This document shows, in pieces, positions 6,591-12,958 of a stretch of 25,054 nt of DNA (the stretch's first letter is position 1; every line of letters begins with the position of its first letter). The DNA is from a virus: the IMG/VR virus record IMGVR_UViG_3300025853_000601, positions 1 through 25,054 of that record, one strand, 5' to 3'. Both the position numbers and the translations under genes were made by a program. The notes beneath the pieces were generated by a model. That model saw only the letters and a program-made list of their open reading frames with translations, ran no database searches and was not told the origin of the DNA.

Positions 6591-8583
6591 TATTTTGCAT
6601 TCCTATAATCTTAGCCATCATTGCAGCTTCTTCAGGGTCATTCATTAGCTCTTCTGGGTCTAAGTCTAAACTGTATGCCAGTTCACTAATAAGCTTGTTC
6701 ATCTTAATAAACGGAGCTACAGCAGGGTTAGCTGCGGTCTGGAGGAACATCGTAAGTCTTTGAGAGCGTACTTCCTTCTGCATCAAGCTATTTGTACCTG
6801 TAGCCTTAACTTCTAAATCACCATCAATACCAAGTTTATAGTCTGAAAATTGCATGTTCCACTGAAAGTATGCTTCACCTAAAGGTTTCAATAGGAAATC
6901 ATCAAGATTCTTAATAACAGTTTTAATATTCAATGAGGCTGCACCAAGCAACATAGACATGCCTGATGCGGTACGTGTCATGCTTTGTACGCCTGTTTGA
7001 CCGTGACTATAAGACGGAATACCTGTTTGTTCATCTGCAAGCTGTCGGAATTTATCAAACATCTGCATATTTTCTACAGTAGTGTTTGGAAACTTCAAAC
7101 CATTAATAGCTTGTCCGGGTACACCCGCTTGCCGTCTAAATACTTTACCCGGATAAATTTCCATACTCTGACCACCCACAAGGGCAGTTTCATCGACATC
7201 AAAGATTACAGAGCCTGATAAAGCCAGATTATCAATAGCCATACGTGCATGACCATTCATAATCTTTTGAGAGTCATCCATGTTTTCTGCTACGCCTATA
7301 CCAAAAAAGCTATAGGGGTTTTTTTCATAGCTGAACGCATGGTACGGAATACGGAAAGGAGTAAATGGATTTATAACACTGCGAAGCATTTGACCATTAC
7401 AAATCCAAGCATTGATCTGTACTTCATCTAGGTCATCTACTTCGTCAGGAATATCCATACCCACTTGTCGGCAATATTCTGCATCCATGACACCCCAGTA
7501 TTCTAGTACTTCATATTGAGATGAACCATATTCATCATTACGATTATCATCTTTTAATTCTTGTTCGTAATCTTCTTCTACGTAATTAGGCCCCATCTGG
7601 AGGCAAGTACGAATAGCTTCTTTGTCAAAGTAAGGCATTTTACCAAGACTACGAAGCTGGGTACGGTTCATTCGATGACGGTGGAATACATACTCTGACT
7701 CATCAACATTTGTTGCGTTGGGGTCTGGGAAAAAGTCCCAGATACTAACAAACTCCAAACGAGGAACCCGCACATCAACAGGAGAATAAGTTCTTGTGCC
7801 GTCCTCTCCTTCCGTCCATCGGTGGAGGGTTTTGTTAAAATTGAATGGCCCTTTAACGATTCCTGTGCCGAATAAAGCTGATTCAAATAATGCGTTTCTG
7901 ATTTCACTAGCGCCGTTTGACTCCTCAATTTGATCGTGAATAAGTTTTTCCATGCGTCGTGCGGCTTTTTGTGCAGGACTTAACTCAAGTACTTGAGGGT
8001 CTGGTGAAGGCCCTTCAACAAGCATATCTTTTTCTTCTGCTTGTTTGTCAAGTTGTATATCTTCAAATTTACCTGCGGCAAAAGTAGCACCGGGCTTTAA
8101 CACACGACCATCACCCTCGTAGCCTACATCATAAGGATTTTCAGGTGCTTTTTCTTCAGGAGTCTGCCCTTGAGAAGTTTCAATGCCCGGTGAAGCTGTT
8201 GCGTCTATGTGCCCATATTGAGGAACACCTTCAGGCATCTTAGTTTCACTAATACCAATAGGAAACTTATTAGCACCAAACACTACGTCTACGAGTTGAC
8301 CAAAGGCTGCAAGAACTTTGGTCTTAGTTACTTTAACAAACACTCTAGATTTTTCAGATTCTCTAAAGCGTACATTCTTGCCATATAGTCCACGATAGTT
8401 ATGGTAGGCTGTAAGCCACCGTTGCTCATCTAAGTCGCGGGACATCTTAGCAGAAGTATAGCGGTCATTAATAAGACCTACTAAGTTGTTACGCAGGTTT
8501 TCTTCCAGCGTAAGCTGTATACCATCTTCGTTAGGTACATCTTCAAAGTAGATGTTATTAGATGTTAGGTTAGTTTCTGCCAT
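6415..8583 (-). CDS. Portal protein
   Basis: This 722-aa protein has the size of P22-type portals. Recognisable parts are the N-terminal helical region with RWLTAYHNYRGLYGKN, then KSRVFVKVTKTKVLAAFGQL and a clip/wing region beginning near FESALFGTGIVKGPF. An RRQAGVPGQAI segment and a long helix around QTGIPSYSHGQTGVQ and RTASGMSMLLGAAS follow; similar G/S-rich runs occur near the tunnel helix of podovirus portals. It forms the dodecameric ring at one capsid vertex, through which the terminase pumps DNA, and docks the adaptor. The last about 70 residues are Gly/Pro/Gln-rich and probably disordered; that DNA also encodes the 77-aa protein. The start overlaps the large terminase stop by one base. 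Confidence 0.93.
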   Translation of the reverse strand: MAETNLTSNNIYFEDVPNEDGIQLTLEENLRNNLVGLINDRYTSAKMSRDLDEQRWLTAYHNYRGLYGKNVRFRESEKSRVFVKVTKTKVLAAFGQLVDVVFGANKFPIGISETKMPEGVPQYGHIDATASPGIETSQGQTPEEKAPENPYDVGYEGDGRVLKPGATFAAGKFEDIQLDKQAEEKDMLVEGPSPDPQVLELSPAQKAARRMEKLIHDQIEESNGASEIRNALFESALFGTGIVKGPFNFNKTLHRWTEGEDGTRTYSPVDVRVPRLEFVSIWDFFPDPNATNVDESEYVFHRHRMNRTQLRSLGKMPYFDKEAIRTCLQMGPNYVEEDYEQELKDDNRNDEYGSSQYEVLEYWGVMDAEYCRQVGMDIPDEVDDLDEVQINAWICNGQMLRSVINPFTPFRIPYHAFSYEKNPYSFFGIGVAENMDDSQKIMNGHARMAIDNLALSGSVIFDVDETALVGGQSMEIYPGKVFRRQAGVPGQAINGLKFPNTTVENMQMFDKFRQLADEQTGIPSYSHGQTGVQSMTRTASGMSMLLGAASLNIKTVIKNLDDFLLKPLGEAYFQWNMQFSDYKLGIDGDLEVKATGTNSLMQKEVRSQRLTMFLQTAANPAVAPFIKMNKLISELAYSLDLDPEELMNDPEEAAMMAKIIGMQNNVGQSPSSQAGPGGEEQGIMGGPEGVPEQPQDLGVTGTGGGNIGTGSVPQSGEAEFSG

Positions 8584-10268
8584 TAATATCCAAACTCCGC
8601 ATCAACGGGTGTGTATGCCTGTTCCATTCTCATGTTTCTAAACTGACTAAATATGTCATTAACTTTAGGTCTTGACATAATTAAATATCTTAGCGCATCA
8701 TAAGCATGATCAGGCGCATGTGTATCTACATCTTCTGGGTTAGATTTATCCAGAGGAAGACTTTGGAGTTCGCGTATCAAGTTGGGACAGCTATTAAATA
8801 TCTGTATCTTAGGTCTGCCACTTGGTTGCACTCTCAAGTATTCGTGGATTTGTATCTTCCCTTGTATTCTATTTTTATCTGCTCTACGTAGCTTATGCCC
8901 CGCTCGTTGAAGTGTCTCTCCAACTGTAGGGCCTGTTGTACCTGTTCTATTCCATGCTGCTGTATCAAGTACTCCCGGCACAGAAAAAGGGTCTGTTAGC
9001 TCCATGTTAGTAATCATCTGAGCTAAATCAACACCTGTCAGTCCTTTCCGATAAAGTTCCCTATATATAATAAGTGTACCATCAGTGGGATCAACAGCGC
9101 CCCAAACACAAGCAGATTCTGAAGCGTATCCGTAGTCAATTCCTTTTACCCTTTCCCAACCTACTGGGATCTCAAATGGGGTTATAACATGCTCCATTAC
9201 ATCAAACTCTGTAAAGGCAGCACCCTCTGTAATGTCCCAGTTACCTTCTAAAAGCTGTTTACGCTGTACATCTGGTAGAGCTTTTAGCATCTGTTCATAT
9301 CTGCCGTCTGTAGCAAGATATGGGTTATCTTCTAGTCTAGCCGGTATAAAACGTCGTGTCAACCCATCTTGGCCTGTAAAACTTTGATTAGGCTCTGATG
9401 GATTCACATAACGCTTCTTTACCCATGTTGCACCAGCACCACCGGGGTTAGCTGTACAACGCATGTACGGCGTAATCTCAGGGTCTGTAGTACGTAGTCG
9501 TGACGCTAGGTAGTTCCAAGAAAACTCTGTTGATAGGTGAGTAATCTCATCAAAACCAATCCAACTATAAGCTTGCCCTTGATAGCGGTACACATCTGCA
9601 TCTCTTTCAAGGAAGCCAAACTCTAGTTTAGCACCACTAGGGAATGTCCAGATCTTTTCAACTTCTCTGAACTTACACCCCGGAAAAGCCTTCGGGTATA
9701 ATTCCCTAGACTTATCTATAAGCTCCCTGAGTTCAGGCATAGAGCGTCTTAACACTAACGCTCTGTGGGCTGCCCTGTGAGCGAATCTCAGGGGATCTAC
9801 GAGCATAGCATAGGACTTACCACCCCCTGCTGCGCCACCATACAGTACATCCGTTTCAGGAGCCGCTAAGAAGTCTGTCTGCGGCCCATCATTAGGTCTG
9901 AAGATAACATTCTCTAATGCTTCTTCTTTTACATTCTTAGGAAGATTTTCAATAGTATCTTCTGTAAGAACTTTACCTTCTTTAGATGTCTCTTTGTTAT
10001 CTAATTTAGCTAGTGTGGATCGTGAAGCCTTTAAAGTATTCTTTTGACTTTTTAGTTTAGCTTCAGCTTTAGCAATAAGTTTTTCTTTTTCTCTTATAGC
10101 CTTATTAGCTTTCATCCTAGCTTGGGTAGCTCTACTATAGTTATAACCTCTAGACTTGCTTCCCTTTTTACGTCCTCCACGTTTCTTTGGAGTACCGTCT
10201 ACTTTTAAGATAAAGTTACCATCTTCATCTTTTAAGTAGTCATCTGGATTAACTTCCCAATCTTTCAT
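8583..10268 (-). CDS. Terminase large subunit
   Basis: This 561-aa packaging motor has all expected elements. Walker A is GGAAGGGKS at about 144-152, Walker B is WIGFDE at 236-241 with the catalytic Glu at 241, and a coupling motif CTANPGG lies at 271-277. An RNase H-like nuclease has acidic residues at D378 (GIDYG), D435 (GVLDTAAW) and D524 (HAYDALRY). The first about 100 residues are an extra, strongly basic N-terminal extension (KKRGGRKKGSKSRG, then a Lys-rich coiled coil), longer than in compact relatives and perhaps DNA- or TerS-binding. It cuts concatemeric DNA and drives it into the procapsid using ATP. The start overlaps the 78-aa gene by 20 bases; no strong ribosome site is seen, so translational coupling is likely. 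Confidence 0.95.
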   Translation of the reverse strand: MKDWEVNPDDYLKDEDGNFILKVDGTPKKRGGRKKGSKSRGYNYSRATQARMKANKAIREKEKLIAKAEAKLKSQKNTLKASRSTLAKLDNKETSKEGKVLTEDTIENLPKNVKEEALENVIFRPNDGPQTDFLAAPETDVLYGGAAGGGKSYAMLVDPLRFAHRAAHRALVLRRSMPELRELIDKSRELYPKAFPGCKFREVEKIWTFPSGAKLEFGFLERDADVYRYQGQAYSWIGFDEITHLSTEFSWNYLASRLRTTDPEITPYMRCTANPGGAGATWVKKRYVNPSEPNQSFTGQDGLTRRFIPARLEDNPYLATDGRYEQMLKALPDVQRKQLLEGNWDITEGAAFTEFDVMEHVITPFEIPVGWERVKGIDYGYASESACVWGAVDPTDGTLIIYRELYRKGLTGVDLAQMITNMELTDPFSVPGVLDTAAWNRTGTTGPTVGETLQRAGHKLRRADKNRIQGKIQIHEYLRVQPSGRPKIQIFNSCPNLIRELQSLPLDKSNPEDVDTHAPDHAYDALRYLIMSRPKVNDIFSQFRNMRMEQAYTPVDAEFGY

Positions 10269-10485
10269 GTATAATTTTCTTTAATCCCTGATGACTTAAT
10301 CGTCTACCTGTTTTATGTTCTAACCATGCAGAGCCTTCACGAAGACTTAATACTTGGTCTTTAACTAAAACAGATATTTCCTCTAATGCTTCAAGTTGTG
10401 CTGAAACCTCTTCAAGCATTTTAGGATTATCTTTAGATATAACATATCCAAAGGGTATTACACTGCTACGCTTCGGAATGCTCAA
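10249..10485 (-). CDS. Small HTH-like protein beside terminase (78 aa)
   Basis: The protein begins RSSVIPFGYVISKDNP, then a helical middle (MLEEVSAQLEALEEI), and ends SLREGSAWLEHKTGRRLSHQGLKKII. That end reads as a helix-turn-helix: a SLRE helix, a turn at TGR, and a recognition-like helix. Proteins of this layout are common next to terminase genes in marine phages; I recall no experimentally proven function. It overlaps TerS by 20 bases and TerL by 20 bases, so it is translated in step with both. A role in recognising a packaging site with or beside TerS is plausible but inferred. Confidence 0.7.
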   Translation of the reverse strand: MSIPKRSSVIPFGYVISKDNPKMLEEVSAQLEALEEISVLVKDQVLSLREGSAWLEHKTGRRLSHQGLKKIIHERLGS

Positions 10486-10849
10486 TTATAACTTCCTCTT
10501 TAGCAGGTAATATAAAAACACCACCTTGAACTGTATGGTTAACATCTAACCTGTCCGATTTACCTAGTCCAATCCGATCTAATATTGTTTGTGCTGCTTG
10601 AAGTCGGATATTGGCTTGAGGAATTGGCTGGTCAGAGTTCATAACCTCAGTAAGCTTTAGTGCAGCTTGCGGAGCAGATTGCGCTAGGATATTTGACGCT
10701 AGGTCTATTATTTCATTTTTGAGTGACTTGGTAACCTGCCAATGATTCCCAGAATAACCTGCAAGTTCGGCTGCTTTCTTTGGATCACCTCCTACTTCCA
10801 TAAGATGGCCTAGAAAGTTCTTTTGTTTCTCTGTTAATTCCTTTTTCAT
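10466..10849 (-). CDS. Terminase small subunit
   Basis: From the ATG at 10849 the protein is 127 aa: LTEKQKNFLGHLMEVGGDPKKAAELAGYSG is the N-terminal helix-turn-helix typical of small terminases. It is followed by a helical oligomerisation region (LASNILAQSAPQAALKL) and a beta-rich C-terminus (GGVFILPAKEEVIIE). It recognises the packaging site and stimulates TerL. An in-frame ATG at 10885 would add 12 residues, but it lies in the -35 box of the promoter and upstream of the predicted transcription start, so it cannot be used from that promoter. The chosen ATG is only zero to two bases from the predicted transcription start and lacks a Shine-Dalgarno, so the mRNA is probably leaderless. Confidence 0.85.
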   Translation of the reverse strand: MKKELTEKQKNFLGHLMEVGGDPKKAAELAGYSGNHWQVTKSLKNEIIDLASNILAQSAPQAALKLTEVMNSDQPIPQANIRLQAAQTILDRIGLGKSDRLDVNHTVQGGVFILPAKEEVIIEHSEA

Positions 10850-10856
10850 ATAAAAC

Positions 10857-10885
10857 AGTATAGGGTTAGATTTAGCATTTGTCAA
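10857..10885 (-). promoter_or_regulatory. Strong sigma70 promoter for the virion operon
   Basis: Minus strand: -35 TTGACA (10885-10880), a 17-bp spacer, then -10 TATACT (10862-10857). The expected start is at 10851-10849, right at the TerS ATG. It is the only strong promoter seen upstream of the whole structural arm. Confidence 0.88.
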
Positions 10886-10897
10886 CTACTTTTTAAC

Positions 10898-10926
10898 TTG
10901 ACAAATGCTAAATCTGAGGCTATACT
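10898..10926 (+). promoter_or_regulatory. Strong sigma70 promoter for the early/replication arm
   Basis: Plus strand: -35 TTGACA (10898-10903), a 17-bp spacer, -10 TATACT (10921-10926). The predicted start is near 10933, leaving a long leader of about 650 bases before the first gene with a good ribosome site at 11589. Confidence 0.88.
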
Positions 10927-10973
10927 AATTATGTAACCCACCGGGGTTGCATATAGATATATAGGTAACTATA

Positions 10974-11007
10974 AAGCCCTGCCAAAGTACTTTTAAGCCC
11001 TGCCAAA
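10974..11007 (+). repeat. Two 13-bp direct repeats, 21 bp apart
   Basis: AAGCCCTGCCAAA occurs at 10974-10986 and 10995-11007. The 21-bp period equals two helical turns, so both copies face the same side of the DNA, as expected for paired protein sites. They lie about 50 bp downstream of the plus promoter. Confidence 0.8.
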
Positions 11008-11144
11008 ACACTCTTTAGAGTCCCACCTAAAATAGGGGTAGATAGCCAAACCCTAGTTGACACTTCAAAGTTTCGTAAAATGTTTGAGATTTAGTATATA
11101 TATACGGGTGGGGGTATGGGCACCTGCCCGCCCCTCAGTAATAC

Positions 11145-11382
11145 TCCAGAATACTTCAAAGATTACTAAGTGTACATTCCAGAGTACTCTAAAGTATTCC
11201 CAAAGGGAAACTCCAGAGTAGTTTACATTCCAAAGAGGACTGTGAAGAGACAGTAAAGTAAACTTTTACTCCAGAAAACTACAAAGGATTTCAAAGAGTT
11301 AACTAGTTTTCACGAAGCAAGCCCAGCGATCCCAGCAGATCATCCCAAGTATCCCTAAGGATACTCCCTCCAAAACTCCAGA
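11145..11382 (+). repeat. Dispersed TCCAGA-centred degenerate repeats
   Basis: TCCAGA occurs at 11145, 11178, 11212, 11270 and 11377. It is usually preceded by ACT or AT and followed by (G/A)TACT-like bases and AAAG. The first three are 33 and 34 bp apart, close to three helical turns. Lone TTCCAAAG or TTCAAAG variants lie between them. Confidence 0.55.
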
Positions 11383-11588
11383 ACCGCCAAAAACCCAGCA
11401 AACTCAGGGCCGATTTGGGCCGTTTCTAAATCTTCGCCTGTTTTAGCGCGGAGCCTTCGGCTCTTCACGCGGGAAAAATCACGCGCCAGATTCCGTTGAC
11501 ATCGTTTTCGGCTTCCGGCAACGTTGAAAGGGCTGGCGGCGAGGTCAGCATGACAATTAAATAAAACTACTTCAGGAGAAGAGTACAC

Positions 11589-12059
11589 ATGAATAATTTC
11601 GCAAACATCGACGCAAATCGTCCTGCCACTTTCAAGCAGTTTGAGTTCGCAGTTTACAAAGTAACTCAAGGGGTGGCGAAGACTCGCAAGATCAGTGAGA
11701 AAAAAGCGGGTAAGTTAAACCCAGAGTTTAAGATTCTGAAAGCCCGTGTGTCTGCCGCCACTGCGAAATACTACGGCGACCAAGGTCAGCGGATGTCCCA
11801 CGGCGATGCTCAGAAGTTTATCACTACCGGCGAACTTCCGAAGGAAATCCTTGAGCTAGTTCAGACTGGCAGCGTCGAAAAGCCGAAGGCTTCACCCAAG
11901 CCAAAGGCTCCCAAGAAAACTGCGGAGCAGGAAGAACTTGAGCGACTTCGCAAGGAAGTTCAAGCTTTGCTTGCAGAGCGTGACGCTAAGTCCCAGTCTA
12001 AGCCTAGAAAGCCTACGGCTAAGGAAGCTGCTGCCGCAATCGCTGCCCTACGCAGTTAA
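11589..12059 (+). CDS. Early basic Lys/Ala-rich protein (156 aa), unknown function
   Basis: This is the first gene after the plus promoter, with a strong AGGAG ribosome site. The N-terminal 95 residues look folded (FKQFEFAVYKVTQGVAKTRK, then FKILKARVSAATAKYYG). Residues 98-110 are Pro/Lys-rich (EKPKASPKPKAPKK), followed by a charged helix (EELERLRKEVQALLAERD) and a basic, Ala-rich end. The tail looks like a nucleic-acid-binding linker plus coiled coil. I do not recognise a family. Codon use is richer in C/G third positions than in neighbouring genes, which suggests very high expression or recent acquisition. Being first in line, and followed at once by a terminator, it is probably an abundant early protein, perhaps a DNA-binding or host-takeover factor; that is inference. 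Confidence 0.85.
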   Translation: MNNFANIDANRPATFKQFEFAVYKVTQGVAKTRKISEKKAGKLNPEFKILKARVSAATAKYYGDQGQRMSHGDAQKFITTGELPKEILELVQTGSVEKPKASPKPKAPKKTAEQEELERLRKEVQALLAERDAKSQSKPRKPTAKEAAAAIAALRS

Positions 12060-12068
12060 AATTATCAC

Positions 12069-12090
12069 GCCCCTCTTCGGAGGGGCTTTT
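12069..12090 (+). terminator. Intrinsic terminator after the first early gene
   Basis: GCCCCTC (12069-12075) and GAGGGGC (12080-12086) form a perfect 7-bp stem on a UUCG loop, followed by TTTT. It lies ten bases after the stop, so the 156-aa gene forms its own short transcript with partial readthrough. Confidence 0.88.
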
Positions 12091-12101
12091 CAGGAGTTTT
12101 A

Positions 12102-12191
12102 ATGAATTTTATTTTTTTAAGTTTTATTGTTTTTTTTACTTGGGCAGTTCTGCTGGCCCCAGTGTTAATTAATCTAACCGTACACGTTTAA
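12102..12191 (+). CDS. Single-span membrane micro-protein (29 aa)
   Basis: AGGAG lies five to six bases before the ATG. The peptide, MNFIFLSFIVFFTWAVLLAP followed by nine residues, is almost wholly hydrophobic (one Trp, no charged residue, one His near the end) and would make one transmembrane helix. Its stop lies nine bases before the next ATG, with that gene's own ribosome site between. The frame sits right after the terminator, so it would be expressed by readthrough. Function is unknown; small phage membrane peptides can act in superinfection exclusion, membrane anchoring or lysis control, but nothing here chooses among these. Confidence 0.65.
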   Translation: MNFIFLSFIVFFTWAVLLAPVLINLTVHV

Positions 12192-12200
12192 GGATATATT

Positions 12201-12446
12201 ATGTCAGTTTTTTCCACATTCACTAATTTAACTCATGCTGAAAGAGAATTAGTAATATTCGATGAGGCTTTTCGGGAAATCCACACCCAGTTAAGATTAA
12301 TTGAAAATTATCCCGAAAGGCTGGAGGGAGTTAAAGATTTATTAAAAGATAAAACTTTTAAGAATAATTCCTGTCAGGTCAGTGAGTTTGATCTGGCTCA
12401 GGTATTACTACTTGTAGTCAATCGGATTCAAGCCATCGAAGATTAG
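12201..12446 (+). CDS. Hypothetical protein (81 aa)
   Basis: AAGGA lies about six bases before the ATG. The protein is mostly helical and acidic: FTNLTHAERELVIFDEAFRE, then a second helix with RLEGVKDLLKD and a third (LAQVLLLVVNRIQAIED). One cysteine is present and no membrane segment. The fold looks like a small helical bundle of the size of many early host-interacting proteins. I do not recognise the family. It is followed by a terminator-like hairpin, so 12102-12446 may form a small transcription unit. Confidence 0.65.
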   Translation: MSVFSTFTNLTHAERELVIFDEAFREIHTQLRLIENYPERLEGVKDLLKDKTFKNNSCQVSEFDLAQVLLLVVNRIQAIED

Positions 12447-12469
12447 TTTTTAATCTTAATTAAACCTAC

Positions 12470-12491
12470 AAAGGGCGCTTCGGTGCCCTTT
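12470..12491 (+). terminator. UUCG-loop terminator-like hairpin
   Basis: A 9-bp stem (12470-12478 with 12483-12491, one G-U pair) closes on UUCG. The stem ends in TTT, and only a short T run follows, so it may terminate weakly or protect an mRNA end. It has the same loop as the terminators at 2167, 12069 and 17886. Confidence 0.7.
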
Positions 12492-12598
12492 CGTCGTTAG
12501 AGCGATTCTAAAGCGTTTTCAGGAATACTGGTAGGATTGCCCTAGTGTTAAACTAAAACGGCTTAGGATTGAATTCTGAGCCTCTCAGGAGTATATAT

Positions 12599-12706
12599 TT
12601 GCAGTGTTCTAGATGTGGTGCTAGTAAACCTAGTGGTCTGCTAGTAAAAGTAAAAGATAAACTCATATGCGTGACATGTGCGCTCAGGCTCACGTTACTG
12701 ACTTGA
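12599..12706 (+). CDS. Zinc-ribbon micro-protein (35 aa, TTG start)
   Basis: AGGAG (12587-12591) lies seven bases before a TTG that opens a 35-aa frame, LQCSRCGASKPSGLLV then a second half with LICVTCA. Two CxxC pairs (C3/C6 and C26/C29) are separated by 19 residues, the layout of a minimal zinc ribbon. No alternative ATG exists in this frame. A hairpin (12560-12582) sits just before the ribosome site. Such peptides can bind nucleic acid or RNA polymerase, but the partner is unknown. The TGA stop lies inside a TTGACA hexamer (12703-12708). Confidence 0.65.
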   Translation: MQCSRCGASKPSGLLVKVKDKLICVTCALRLTLLT

Positions 12707-12772
12707 CAGGTCGGGGAAGATGTGATTGTTTAGGGGTGGATAGCGGAAAAGTAATTTAACTAGGAGTGAATA

Positions 12773-12958
12773 GTGACTTACAAACAATTAAAAATATGGC
12801 TTGACAGTCTTGATGCGGATGAATTGTCAAGGGATGTCGCAATTGAATTTAACAGAGAGTTTTATCCTGTTGTTAAGTATCCTTACTTTGTTGATGCCGA
12901 ACAATGTGATGTGTTTGATGAAGGCCAGTTAATTTTAAAGGTGGATACATATGAGTAA
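12773..12958 (+). CDS. Hypothetical protein (61 aa, GTG start)
   Basis: AGGAG (12762-12766) is six bases before the GTG. The sequence has MTYKQLKIWLDSLDADELSRD, then beta strands with FNREFYPVVKYPYF and a C-terminal FDEGQLILKV. This is the look of a small alpha-beta domain that I have seen as uncharacterised proteins in phages and bacteria (an N-terminal helix that starts with TxKQL, and a DxGQxIL end). It overlaps the next gene by eight bases, which favours co-expression with the Gp88-like protein. Confidence 0.7.
   Translation: MTYKQLKIWLDSLDADELSRDVAIEFNREFYPVVKYPYFVDAEQCDVFDEGQLILKVDTYE

Larger units (their letters stand above)
10857..10926. repeat. 70-bp imperfect inverted repeat holding two divergent promoters
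   Basis: The arms share 18 identical bases, TTGACAAATGCTAAATCT, at 10885-10868 (minus) and 10898-10915 (plus), around a 12-base centre (10886-10897). The outer ends AGTATAG and CTATACT also pair; only a four-base block per arm differs. Both -35 and -10 boxes lie in the repeat, so one regulator could control both arms equally. Confidence 0.92.
10934..11588 (+). other. Non-coding control region / candidate replication origin
   Basis: About 650 bp without a convincing gene on either strand. It holds a tandem 13-bp repeat (10974-11007), an AT-rich block with alternating TATATATATA (around 11094-11104), then a G-rich/C-rich segment (11106-11134) able to fold into a GGGC-ACCT-GCCC hairpin. Scattered TCCAGA units occur (11145-11382), and two GGGCCG boxes lie ten bases apart near 11407-11422. 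A GAGCC-TTC-GGCTC hairpin at 11451-11463 is flanked by CGCG. From about 11400 the DNA becomes clearly more GC-rich. Position between divergent arms, AT-rich block and iteron-like repeats suggest an origin or a regulatory leader; neither is proven. Confidence 0.5.

Noticed and set aside
9334-9362. TTGACA-17-TAGACT on the minus strand inside the terminase gene
   Set aside because: Spacing is correct but the -10 is only four of six and it sits in conserved coding sequence; kept out of the feature list as too weak.
11057-11085. TTGACA in the leader as a second promoter
   Set aside because: The bases 17 positions on (ATGTTT) match the -10 consensus poorly, and 16- or 18-bp spacing is no better.
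11116-11169. 17-codon plus-strand frame in the leader (possible leader peptide)
   Set aside because: G-rich bases directly before the ATG are too close for a good ribosome site, and the length is within chance expectation.
11496-11524. TTGACA just before the early gene as its promoter
   Set aside because: The -10 position reads CAACGT (two of six matches), so it is unlikely to be a sigma70 promoter; the strong promoter at 10898 explains expression.
11355-11669. 104-aa minus-strand frame covering the leader and the start of the early gene
   Set aside because: It overlaps the well-supported 11589 gene by 81 bases, lies in a GC-rich block where long frames appear by chance, has no convincing ribosome site and no recognisable motif.
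12703-12731. Promoter at the end of the zinc-ribbon gene
   Set aside because: The -35 is perfect but no hexamer at 16-18 bp resembles TATAAT (TTGTTT at 17).
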